Made by a program: the position numbers and the translations under genes. Positions 1 through 6,764 of a stretch of 64,000 bases of DNA are shown here, piece by piece. The notes beneath the pieces are model-generated. The model did not search any database and was not told where the DNA came from. It worked only from the letters and a program-made list of their open reading frames with translations. Numbering within the stretch: the first letter of the stretch is position 1; each line of letters opens with the position of its first letter. The stretch spans positions 62,001 to 126,000 of the forward strand of contig NZ_JADMVE010000004.1 of assembly GCF_015547515.1 (NCBI RefSeq). Reading direction: 5' to 3'. This stretch comes from Eubacterium sp. 1001713B170207_170306_E7 (GTDB lineage: Bacteria; Bacillota; Clostridia; Eubacteriales; Eubacteriaceae).

Positions 1-70
1 AAACGGCGGCTTCCTTTTCCAGACGGGCCATCTCTTTTTCATCCATGGTTAAGTTAAAGGCTGTAAACAT
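1..70 (-). CDS. Unidentified protein, N-terminal fragment
   Basis: The first 23 residues of a gene running off the left edge on the minus strand; it begins MFTAFNLTMDEKEMARLEKE. The ATG at 70 follows an AGG-containing ribosome site, and an in-frame ATG at 82 is the alternative. A strong promoter lies upstream at 164-192. The charged, helical start gives no family. Coding status rests on the promoter, the ribosome site and the open frame; function is unknown. Confidence 0.55.
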   Translation of the reverse strand, partial: MFTAFNLTMDEKEMARLEKEAAV

Positions 71-163
71 CTCGTACCTCATTTCAAAATAGAATTCGTT
101 GAATTTCCGTTAAAATAAAATATCCGGGGTGCAGCTGCAATGGTTTACGTTTCCTGTAAGCCA

Positions 164-192
164 ATTATAACGGGTTTATTTCTTTTTGTAAA
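164..192 (-). promoter_or_regulatory. Promoter for the left-edge gene
   Basis: Read on the minus strand this is TTTACA, a 17-base spacer, then TATAAT. The -10 is perfect and the -35 has one mismatch. It faces the gene starting at 70. Confidence 0.7.
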
Positions 193-220
193 ATAAATTT
201 GCAGATATATTTTGACAAAA

Positions 221-260
221 AAAACCCGGTTTTGTTGCCTGTTCCGCACACAAAACCGGG
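221..260 (-). terminator. Terminator of the marR gene
   Basis: Arms CCCGGTTTTGT (225-235) and ACAAAACCGGG (250-260) pair perfectly over 11 bp. On the minus strand the stem is followed by a run of T, just after the stop of the MarR gene ending at 275. Confidence 0.85.
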
Positions 261-274
261 TAAACCATGTCCAA

Positions 275-910
275 TTATTCCACTTCTTGTTCTTCATTCA
301 AAACATCTGCCGCTTCGCCCTCTGGCTCCCGGTCGTCATGCTCCGGACGATGCGGGCCATGCGGGCCCCGGCCGTGTTGCGGCCCATGATGCGGCCCGTG
401 ATGGGGGCCATGATGCGGGCCGTGGGGACCATGCGGGTGGGGAGCCGGCGGCATTTCCTCGTCCATATCCGCGACCTTTTCTTCCAGCGCGGTGATCAGC
501 TTGTCGAAAAGCCCGAAGAGGGTTTCCTTTTCTTCTTCGGACAGAACGTCAAACAGAAAATCTGCGGATTCGTCCTTTCGGCTTTTGATGGTGTCTGCCA
601 GCTCTTTTCCGGCCTCGGTCAGATAAACGTCCATGTTGCGCTTATCCGTCTCATTTTTGCGGCGTTCCACCAGCTGGTTCCGTTCCAGCTTGATGATGAG
701 CTCGCTCAGGGATGCCGGGCGGATGCCGGACTGCTCGGTCAGCTGCTTCTGGCTGACGCCGTCATTTTCAGACAGCATCACCAGCACCTTGCCCTGCCCG
801 TGGTGCGGGTCCTCCTTGGGGCCTTTCGGCGCAAAGCGGCGCATGCCCTGGTGCATTAAAAACTGGTATTTTCTAAACTGCTCCATTAATTCTTCATTGA
901 GGTGATTCAT
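275..910 (-). CDS. MarR-family regulator with His/Gly/Pro-rich tail
   Basis: A 211-residue protein if started at the ATG at 910 (MNHLNEELMEQF), which has a GGAGAAAAAA ribosome site. The frame stays open to 958, but that extra part is read out of a palindromic repeat and lacks a ribosome site. Residues ~1-140 form a winged-helix MarR fold (SQKQLTEQSGIRPASLSELI recognition region, then an ERRKNETDKRNMDVYLTEAG wing). Residues ~155-195 are a tail of repeated HGPHHGP units followed by an acidic end. Such tails often bind Ni, Zn or Cu, so metal sensing or storage is possible (inference). It is divergent from bcp, with paired GGTACC repeats between them, so it may control bcp and itself. Confidence 0.88.
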   Translation of the reverse strand: MNHLNEELMEQFRKYQFLMHQGMRRFAPKGPKEDPHHGQGKVLVMLSENDGVSQKQLTEQSGIRPASLSELIIKLERNQLVERRKNETDKRNMDVYLTEAGKELADTIKSRKDESADFLFDVLSEEEKETLFGLFDKLITALEEKVADMDEEMPPAPHPHGPHGPHHGPHHGPHHGPQHGRGPHGPHRPEHDDREPEGEAADVLNEEQEVE

Positions 911-934
911 TTTTTTCTCCTTTGTGCTCTTTGA

Positions 935-960
935 AGATACGGCGTTTCGCCGCATCATCT
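935..960. repeat. Palindromic repeat copy 1 (marR upstream region)
   Basis: Core ATACGGCGTTTCGCCGCAT, flanked by AG/ATCATCT. This copy lacks the long outer A/T arms of the other copies and lies in the presumed 5' leader of the MarR gene rather than after a gene. It supplies two in-frame ATG codons that falsely lengthen that frame. Confidence 0.8.
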
Positions 961-967
961 ATTATTC

Positions 968-1025
968 AGGTACCTTATTATTGTATTCTACACCTTTGTT
1001 TTCCTTTTGTCAAGGTACCTTATTA
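968..1025. promoter_or_regulatory. marR promoter flanked by paired GGTACC operators
   Basis: The 13-base sequence AGGTACCTTATTA occurs at 968-980 and again at 1013-1025, 45 bases apart. Between them, on the minus strand, is TTGACA (1008-1013), a 17-base spacer and TAGAAT (985-990), a near-consensus promoter for marR. The repeats therefore bracket the promoter, as expected for autorepression. That MarR is the binder is inference. Confidence 0.7.
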
Positions 1026-1042
1026 ATTTTTTTGAGCTTTTG

Positions 1043-1071
1043 TTGCGCATAAACGTTCCAACGTGTAAAAT
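1043..1071 (+). promoter_or_regulatory. bcp promoter
   Basis: TTGCGC (1043-1048), a 17-base spacer, TAAAAT (1066-1071). It lies next to the right-hand GGTACC repeat, so one regulator could affect both divergent genes. Confidence 0.6.
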
Positions 1072-1107
1072 AAGGGTATCCTATTTAAAAAAGAAAAGGA
1101 GCAAATT

Positions 1108-1572
1108 ATGTTACAACAAGGTACCAAGGCACCGGATTTCACACTGCCTGACAAAGACAACAACCCGGTCAGCCTTTCTGATTTTAAAGGCAAAAAGGTC
1201 ATTCTCTACTTTTACCCAAAGGACAATACCAAGGGCTGCACCACCCAGGCCTGCACCTTTCGCGACGCGTACTCCGAGTTTGAGGCCCTGGGCGCGGTGG
1301 TCATTGGCATCAGCAAGGACAGCACCCGCTCGCACACCAATTTCGCAGCGAAGTACGAGCTGCCCTTCCTGCTGCTCTCCGACCCGGAAACCCAGGTCAT
1401 CCAGGCTTATGACGTCTGGAAGGAAAAGAAAATGTACGGCAAAACCTACATGGGCATTGTCCGCACCACCTATATCATCGACGAGGCCGGCATGATCGAA
1501 AAGGTCTACGAAAAGGTAAAGCCTGCGGAAAACGCCGATCAGATTTTAAAGCATTTAAAAGGCGAAGCGTAA
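1108..1572 (+). CDS. bcp: Thioredoxin-dependent thiol peroxidase (Bcp/PrxQ)
   Basis: A 154-residue cytoplasmic peroxiredoxin that reduces hydrogen peroxide and organic peroxides with electrons from thioredoxin. The motif YPKDNTKGCTTQAC carries the peroxidatic Cys44 and resolving Cys49, five residues apart as in the PrxQ subgroup. The start follows AAAGGAG. Length and end-to-end layout match the family. It is divergent from a MarR regulator and is followed by a terminator at 1581-1607. Thioredoxin reductase is encoded far away, at 56.9 kb. Control by the neighbouring MarR is plausible, not shown. Confidence 0.96.
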   Translation: MLQQGTKAPDFTLPDKDNNPVSLSDFKGKKVILYFYPKDNTKGCTTQACTFRDAYSEFEALGAVVIGISKDSTRSHTNFAAKYELPFLLLSDPETQVIQAYDVWKEKKMYGKTYMGIVRTTYIIDEAGMIEKVYEKVKPAENADQILKHLKGEA

Positions 1573-1580
1573 TTAAAAAA

Positions 1581-1609
1581 GCAGCCCGGAGTTTTACCCT
1601 GGGCTGCCT
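1581..1609. terminator. Bidirectional terminator between bcp and the P-loop kinase
   Basis: Arms GCAGCCC (1581-1587) and GGGCTGC (1601-1607). A-rich sequence on the left and CTTTATTT on the right let it serve both convergent genes; the T run is best on the minus strand. Confidence 0.75.
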
Positions 1610-2116
1610 TTATTTCCAATTTTCCAGCAGATTTTTCACATCCCGGTGGCTGCGGCAGAGATAAACCCTCCGGGGATCCTTTTCCTGCAGGCCGCGGTAC
1701 CAGTTCCGGTGGCGCTTGCTGCGCCCGTCCTTTAAAATCCACCTGGCAAACACGTAATCAAATTTTTCCTCACAGCCGTCGGCCATGCTGTCCCGGACCT
1801 GGTTTTTGGAGCTGCGGTAGCGCATATAGGCTCTCGGGAAGCAGACGCGCCTCGGCAGGCAGAGCATAATGATCTTATCGGCCTCGGCCATGCGCCGGTC
1901 CAGGTGGAGCTCGCCGTAGTTGCCGTCGATGATCCAGGAATCCTGCGCCATAAAGGACGCGACCATCTCCCGGGCTTCATCGCGGTCCCGCTCCTGCCAG
2001 CCGGGGAGAAAGTTGACCTTATCCAGGTGGAGCACCGGGCAGTCCAGGGCTTCCCCCAGTTTTTTGGCCAGCGTCGACTTGCCTGCGCCGCTGTAGCCAA
2101 TCACCGCGATCTTCAT
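1610..2116 (-). CDS. P-loop kinase-like protein (FlaR / topology-modulation type)
   Basis: A 168-residue protein with a Walker A motif at its start (GYSGAGKSTLAKKLGEAL, residues ~7-24). The order HLDKVNFLPGW, then SWIIDGNYGELHLDRRMAEAD, then LPRRVCFPRAYMRYR is typical of the adenylate-kinase-like group often named DNA topology modulation protein FlaR. Real substrates in this family are poorly defined. The start overlaps the stop of the surface-protein gene (ATGA, 2113-2116), so the two are translationally coupled. A role in DNA topology should not be assumed. Confidence 0.85.
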   Translation of the reverse strand: MKIAVIGYSGAGKSTLAKKLGEALDCPVLHLDKVNFLPGWQERDRDEAREMVASFMAQDSWIIDGNYGELHLDRRMAEADKIIMLCLPRRVCFPRAYMRYRSSKNQVRDSMADGCEEKFDYVFARWILKDGRSKRHRNWYRGLQEKDPRRVYLCRSHRDVKNLLENWK

Positions 2117-2634
2117 CGGGCCTTGTTCCTGAGCAGTACCATGGCGGACAGCGCCATGGACAGCATGAGCAGCATGGGCAGCGCCGCACTCAGGGCGTCC
2201 TCAACCATACCCGTTTCGGGTGTTTCACCGGCTGCTTCGCTGGGCGGCACCGGGGCGGCCAGGGTACGGAAGGCGATTTCGGGGCCATAGTGCATACCCG
2301 ATTCGGTTTTGACATAGGCCATGGCGGTGTAAGCCATATCTGGCAGCAGGGTATCCAGCGTATAGCCAAACCGGGTCACGCTGTTATCGCCGTGCATCAC
2401 CACGGTTTTATAGTCCTCGTCGCCGGTCTCGGCCGGCTTATAGGCAAAGCCGCGCTCGGTGATGTCCGCGCCGTCTGTATAGTAGACCCCTCTCAAAATG
2501 GCGGAGGTGTCTGTTATGGTATCGGCCGGGCTTGTCGTGACTGTGATGGTTTCCTCCGCAAAAACCGACACGCAGAAGCAGGTCATCAAAACCAGCAGGG
2601 TACACAAAAGTGAAACGCTTTTTTCTCGCATCAT
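2113..2634 (-). CDS. Small secreted, membrane-anchored surface protein
   Basis: About 173 residues. The start at 2634 (MMREKSVSLL) has an AGAGGAGA ribosome site; a longer frame to 2700 lacks one. A signal peptide ends near VSVFAEE. The middle (TSPADTITDTSAILRGVYYTDG... RGFAYKPAE) resembles a single fibronectin-III-like or Ig-like beta domain. A C-terminal hydrophobic stretch (ALPMLLMLSMALSAMVLL) plus RNKAR would hold it in the membrane. It sits between AEC and the P-loop kinase, overlapping the latter. Related domain wording is seen in the large surface protein at 4319-6295. Function is unknown. Confidence 0.75.
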   Translation of the reverse strand: MMREKSVSLLCTLLVLMTCFCVSVFAEETITVTTSPADTITDTSAILRGVYYTDGADITERGFAYKPAETGDEDYKTVVMHGDNSVTRFGYTLDTLLPDMAYTAMAYVKTESGMHYGPEIAFRTLAAPVPPSEAAGETPETGMVEDALSAALPMLLMLSMALSAMVLLRNKAR

Positions 2635-2692
2635 CGACTCTCCTCTGTAAAATTTCGGTAGTTTATTATAGCATAAAATCAGGCGGCTGTCC

Positions 2693-3616
2693 TTAGCCAA
2701 TATGCATGACGGCCACCAGCGTTACCATGATCACAATGCTGATAAGAATGGACACCGAGCCCGTAAAGCTGGACAGGCCCGCGTCTCCCCCGCATTTTTC
2801 TGTAAAGACGGGCGACAGCACCGTGACCGGTGAAAAGAGCAGAATGACCAGCACCTGCCGCATCAGCAGCGGCAGCGGCAGATAAAAATAGGCCAGCCAG
2901 GAAAGCCCCGCGGCGGCCGCGTAACGGATCACCAGAATGAGGGCGGCTGACTTCAGATACGCGGGCTTTGCCCTGAACTCAAACATCATGCCAATGACGA
3001 GCATGGCCATAAACCCGTTGGACGCGGCGATGGGGCTGAGCAGGGTATCGACCGCCTCTGGAATCCTGACGCCCAGGCCGGCCAGCGCCAGCATGACCAT
3101 GTAGGTATCAAAGGGCGTTGAGGACAGCAGCCGTTTAAAAAAGGACCGGACCGTCACCGGGCTGCCGTCGCGATTGCCCACCAGACAGGCCGTGACCGCG
3201 TAGGCGCCGCCCGTACACATGATGGCATTGCCGGTGTCAAACATACAGGTTGCCACCACGCCGGAGGGCCCCATAAAATTCTGGATAAAGGGCAGGGTAA
3301 AGGCCCCGATATTGTAGCCCGGCAGGTTGAGGGTATACAGAGCCTTCTTCGGCCGGCTGCCGCGCAAAGTCATCAGATAGCCCACGAGGTACATGCCCAC
3401 ATTGCAGAGAAACCCCAAAACCACCAGCGCAAAGAGCGTGCCGCTTTTCTCAAAGCCGCAGAAGCCTGTGATAATGGCTGCGGGCAGCGTAATGTTCAGC
3501 ATGATCTTGGTGACCGTATCCGCCGCCCCTGGCCCGAAAAGCCCGGCTCTTTTTAAACCATAGCCGAGCAGGATCACCAGGACGAAGGCCGCGGCTTTCA
3601 GTAAAATGGCGGTCAT
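2693..3616 (-). CDS. AEC-family transporter (auxin efflux carrier / malate permease type)
   Basis: A 307-residue integral membrane protein with about ten hydrophobic segments in two halves, starting MTAILLKAAAFVLVILLGYGLKRAGLF. LNITLPAAIITGF in the first half and LNLPGYNIGAFTLPFI in the middle match the AEC (BART superfamily) pattern. Relatives move dicarboxylates, malate or other organic anions; the substrate here cannot be read. It has its own promoter at 3687-3716 and may read through to the two genes downstream on the minus strand. Confidence 0.9.
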   Translation of the reverse strand: MTAILLKAAAFVLVILLGYGLKRAGLFGPGAADTVTKIMLNITLPAAIITGFCGFEKSGTLFALVVLGFLCNVGMYLVGYLMTLRGSRPKKALYTLNLPGYNIGAFTLPFIQNFMGPSGVVATCMFDTGNAIMCTGGAYAVTACLVGNRDGSPVTVRSFFKRLLSSTPFDTYMVMLALAGLGVRIPEAVDTLLSPIAASNGFMAMLVIGMMFEFRAKPAYLKSAALILVIRYAAAAGLSWLAYFYLPLPLLMRQVLVILLFSPVTVLSPVFTEKCGGDAGLSSFTGSVSILISIVIMVTLVAVMHIG

Positions 3617-3659
3617 GTTGCTGTTTCCCTCCAGTGCCTATACTTTCAAGCTTGATTTT

Positions 3660-3675
3660 ATCGTTTATATACGAT
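3660..3675. promoter_or_regulatory. Inverted repeat in the AEC leader
   Basis: ATCGT, six bases, ACGAT, between the promoter and the AEC start codon. Possible operator; short arms, so weak. Confidence 0.3.
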
Positions 3676-3686
3676 TTCCACTATTA

Positions 3687-3716
3687 ATTTTACTTTAGGC
3701 GGCTTACTGTTGTCAA
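3687..3716 (-). promoter_or_regulatory. Promoter of the AEC gene
   Basis: On the minus strand: TTGACA (3711-3716), 18-base spacer, TAAAAT (3687-3692), about 70 bases upstream of the start codon at 3616. Confidence 0.65.
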
Positions 3717-3719
3717 CCA

Positions 3720-3917
3720 TTAATCGTTATGCCAAAGCGCAATTTCTACTGCTCTGCACTCCAGCATACGCTGGTGAATTACCGAATCAGATACTTTTAC
3801 TTCAAAATATAAGCCTCTGCGGGTTGTAAGAATACCATTATAGCAAGCCCTGGGATTGTCTTTAATTAATTTTAGACCGACAGATGTAAAAAGGCCCCTG
3901 TTTTCTTTTAAAACCAA
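3720..3917 (-). CDS. Module copy 1, downstream overlapping ORF (ORF2)
   Basis: An open frame in the +1 register relative to the end of ORF1 (3862-4212), overlapping it by ~56 bases and running on for ~140. From residue ~15 it reads GLKLIKDN... TRRG... VSD... RMLECRAVEIALW. The other copy at 34501-34662 gives GLKLIKDN... TRTG... VSD... RMRECRSVELALW, so the frame is under protein-level conservation. The listed start is TTG with no convincing ribosome site; the real product may be a +1 frameshift extension of ORF1 or a coupled small protein. No family recognised. Confidence 0.6.
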   Translation of the reverse strand: MVLKENRGLFTSVGLKLIKDNPRACYNGILTTRRGLYFEVKVSDSVIHQRMLECRAVEIALWHND

Positions 3918-4212
3918 TAAACGACTGGCCCGGCTTTATACAAATCGGTGAAAGACGGATATCTGTTTCACTATCCCTGAATATATCAATTATTATATGG
4001 GCGGCAATTCCAATACGATGTAGAACGGATATTCCCGTGCTATTTAAGATAAGCTCATAAAACCCTTCCATGTTCTCGTTTAGGATCAATTTATTTCCGT
4101 TGTCATAGTGGATTAATACACGATGGCGTTTTTCGTGATAAACGGGTTGAAAAGCCGTGACGTTTGAATTATATATCGTTTTCATTTCATTAACAGTATA
4201 TTTATTCTGCAT
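3862..4212 (-). CDS. Module copy 1, upstream ORF (ORF1), unknown small protein
   Basis: 116 residues, start ATG after AAGGAG. It aligns over its whole length with the 116-residue ORF at 34637-34987: EMKTI near the N-terminus, FYELILNSTGISVLHR versus FFELILHSTGVSVPHR in the middle, and FKRKQGPFYICRSKIN versus FKRKQGPLYVCRSKIN at the end. Basic and soluble, without signal peptide. The 5' leader carries a hairpin and a terminator-like stem shared with copy 2. Function unknown; possibly a nucleic-acid-binding or regulatory protein (inference from basic charge only). Confidence 0.75.
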   Translation of the reverse strand: MQNKYTVNEMKTIYNSNVTAFQPVYHEKRHRVLIHYDNGNKLILNENMEGFYELILNSTGISVLHRIGIAAHIIIDIFRDSETDIRLSPICIKPGQSFIGFKRKQGPFYICRSKIN

Positions 4213-4246
4213 TTCAATCTCCTTTTAAATGTGTTATTATCTATAC

Positions 4247-4304
4247 AAAAAAACCGAAAGCTATACCAAGCTCTCGGTTTTTTTGGGTCACAGAGTCTGC
4301 CCCA
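4247..4304 (-). promoter_or_regulatory. Conserved leader of module copy 1: hairpin plus terminator
   Basis: On the minus strand a hairpin (TGGGGCA 4298-4304 with TGACCCA 4284-4290, one mismatch) is followed by a stem AACCGAGAGCT...AGCTTTCGGTT and a T run (4247-4284). It ends transcription from the 658-residue gene or acts as an attenuator before ORF1. Copy 2 keeps the same order at 35030-35089. Confidence 0.65.
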
Positions 4305-4318
4305 ATGATTATTTTATT

Positions 4319-6295
4319 CTAAATATGTTTCTTTTTTGCAGCATAAGCTGCAGCTCCTGCTACAATTAAAATACCCAGTCCTACTGCTATACTCAAAGCT
4401 CCATTTTGTGCACTGAAAATAGCTGTTAAAGGATTAGAATTCTTGATTGTTACAGAGTTTGTCGTATTACTGCCTCCATTTTCTGGATTAACCGGATCAA
4501 CTGGGGCCGGAACATCCGTCAAAACAAAGGCAAATGTACCTGTTTTGCCACTGTCAAATGTTAATATTCCCTCTTTATATTCTGATTTAAGGATATTAAT
4601 TTCTCCCTTGGTATTTATATATACCACATTTACGGCTCTATTGCCCACTAAAGAAGGATTTAATGGAATGCTGTAATGAACTTGACTACCTTCAGTTAAA
4701 GCTGCTTCATAATCCTTACCGTTTTTCTCAGGATAAGCATACGACAGATCATAACTTCCAATCATACTTGGATTGTTTTTAAAAGATACCAGAACCGCTT
4801 GTTTTTGGTTGTTTTCAATTAAAGAAATCTTTGCGGTCAGTCGGGTTTTAAGCGGAAGAATATTCGCTTTACCATCTGCTGTAATGGTCACATTGTTGAC
4901 AATATCTTCGCTGTGGAATGGCGCTTCAAAAAGTGCGACAGCTTTATTCAACACTTCAATATTTGTAACCGCATTCTTCTCAAGCTGTGTTTCTAATTTA
5001 TCATAAGCTCCCTTTGCATTGTATACTGTCTTCCGGTCTGATTCGTACAGATTCTCAAGATCAATTTTATTTATCATGTCTATAACTTTTTCGACAGCAA
5101 CTTTTGAAACAACCGTAACCTTCCACTCTGTAGATTTTTCACCATAAGTTACAGTAAGTGTTTGTTCCCCAGTTTTGTCTTTGTCATAACCTGTTACCGT
5201 TACATCTTTTTCGTTCATGGCAAGTGTATCTGTTGTGCCGTTATTATAGGCCAGAGTTAGTTCTCCATCTTCTAAGTTTAATGAGTTACCAACAAAATAC
5301 TCATTTTGAGGTTGTTTTGAAATGTCGATACTTTCCAAAACTTTTGCCATAATTTTAATATTAAAGTTTGTTTTACGTCCATTATAGAGAACCGTTACCG
5401 GAACTTCATCAGCTACCTGATTCATATCAACATTACAGACTACTCCTTCAGCGTCCAGTTTAACGTCCTGTACATCTCCGCCTTCATAAGTTATAGAAAG
5501 AATACCTCCTGAAGGGTCAAATTCCGTACCTTCCACATATTCTGTTTTTGTTGGAAGTTTTTTGATTGAAATTGACTCAATGTTTTTTTCAAGTGTTTTA
5601 ATTTCAATTGGCTCCGACCAATATTCTACGCCATCTATTACAGTCGTTCCAATAAAATAATAGGTAGTATTTGGTAGTAATCCTTTAACCGAACCTCTTG
5701 AATACCGTCCAATCAAATCAGTATCGCCAGCCCCCAAGTATACTTGTTTGTCACCGTGATTATCCTTTGAAATAGGCCGATCGCTGTAATAAATTTTGTC
5801 ATTATGATAATCGGACGGAATCGTATTGATATTCATTTTTACGCCCAGACTGTCCGCACCCAGAAAGTTTTCGGACAATGTTAAAATGACCGGTGTATCC
5901 GCATCCAAAGTTCTGAAACTTATCTGCTCCGTCGTGTATGATTCCCCTTTATATAAATCTTTTGCGACAGCATAATAAGTAGTTCCTGGTTTTAAATTTG
6001 TTAAAAACTCATTCGAAACTTTTTCACCGGGATTCTCATTTGTAATCGGTGATTCACTGAAATAGGTTGTGAACTCGTCTCCATCTGCTTCCCTTGCAAA
6101 AAGAAAATTGCCATCTCTCCATCTTAAACAATTCGCCTGTGTTTTCCCAAGTCCATACATTTTTATAACTGGTGTTCCTGACCTATCATTCTCCTGTGCT
6201 CTTGCCATATTGGGCATACAACAAGCCACCATACCAAATAACACTAAAAGTGCAATACATACTGCTAAATATTTGCTTAATACCTTATTTTTCAT
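4319..6295 (-). CDS. Large secreted surface protein with Ig-like repeats
   Basis: 658 residues; start MKNKVLSK after AGGAAAGGAA. Residues 1-33 are a signal peptide (VCIALLVLFGMVACC... MARAQE). Two fibronectin-III-like units follow (~45-130 and ~135-235; each has a YFSESPIT or YYSDRPIS strand and an L-P/KPGTTYY turn). Two bacterial Ig-like type-3 domains (~240-395) each begin with a SI-I--P-K-EY-VG pattern. A helical part (~400-455) and a beta domain (~460-600) precede a Pro/Asn/Ser linker and a C-terminal membrane helix ending AKKKHI. No LPXTG motif, so anchoring is by the helix. Likely adhesin or envelope scaffold. It is markedly AT-rich. Confidence 0.85.
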   Translation of the reverse strand: MKNKVLSKYLAVCIALLVLFGMVACCMPNMARAQENDRSGTPVIKMYGLGKTQANCLRWRDGNFLFAREADGDEFTTYFSESPITNENPGEKVSNEFLTNLKPGTTYYAVAKDLYKGESYTTEQISFRTLDADTPVILTLSENFLGADSLGVKMNINTIPSDYHNDKIYYSDRPISKDNHGDKQVYLGAGDTDLIGRYSRGSVKGLLPNTTYYFIGTTVIDGVEYWSEPIEIKTLEKNIESISIKKLPTKTEYVEGTEFDPSGGILSITYEGGDVQDVKLDAEGVVCNVDMNQVADEVPVTVLYNGRKTNFNIKIMAKVLESIDISKQPQNEYFVGNSLNLEDGELTLAYNNGTTDTLAMNEKDVTVTGYDKDKTGEQTLTVTYGEKSTEWKVTVVSKVAVEKVIDMINKIDLENLYESDRKTVYNAKGAYDKLETQLEKNAVTNIEVLNKAVALFEAPFHSEDIVNNVTITADGKANILPLKTRLTAKISLIENNQKQAVLVSFKNNPSMIGSYDLSYAYPEKNGKDYEAALTEGSQVHYSIPLNPSLVGNRAVNVVYINTKGEINILKSEYKEGILTFDSGKTGTFAFVLTDVPAPVDPVNPENGGSNTTNSVTIKNSNPLTAIFSAQNGALSIAVGLGILIVAGAAAYAAKKKHI

Positions 6296-6400
6296 TTTTT
6301 TCCTTTCCTATCAACGTATAAATGATACTATATTTCATAATTATATACTATTATTCATAAAATGTCGAGAGATTTATGATGCTATTTTAAAGTTTTACCC

Positions 6401-6739
6401 TCAAAGGTCTGATAACGCAATAATTTCTTCATTTTTTATAATCAGTCTTGTCTTACAACTAGAGCAATCCCAACCTGTTGAGTCCACTGGAAAATAGACC
6501 ATATTTCCACATTTTGGACATTTTATTTCGTAAAAACTTATGGTTATTGGTATAATTCCCTGAATAAACGAATAAATACTCAATGCCACTAAAATGACAT
6601 CTCCTACCACCAGGTACCAAGCCACGAAACTACCTGTACTTGATAATAAAAATCCTCCAAAACAGAGCGCGCCAAGGCCCCCTAACAAAATCTTATCCCA
6701 TCTTCGGTTCGTCGTTTCTTTCACAGGATAGTTCATCAT
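6401..6739 (-). CDS. Small membrane protein with C-terminal zinc ribbon
   Basis: 112 residues. Two hydrophobic segments (ILLGGLGALCFGGFLLSS and YLVVGDVILVALSIYSFI, residues ~16-65) precede a cytoplasmic-type zinc ribbon, CPKCGNMVYFPVDSTGWDCSSC (residues ~80-101). It starts MMNYPVKETTNRRWDK and is AT-rich like its neighbours. It lies between the large surface protein and the solute-binding lipoprotein on the same strand. No specific function; the double CxxC suggests Zn binding. Confidence 0.72.
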   Translation of the reverse strand: MMNYPVKETTNRRWDKILLGGLGALCFGGFLLSSTGSFVAWYLVVGDVILVALSIYSFIQGIIPITISFYEIKCPKCGNMVYFPVDSTGWDCSSCKTRLIIKNEEIIALSDL

Positions 6740-6764
6740 TTTTATCTATCCAATCTTTTATCAA

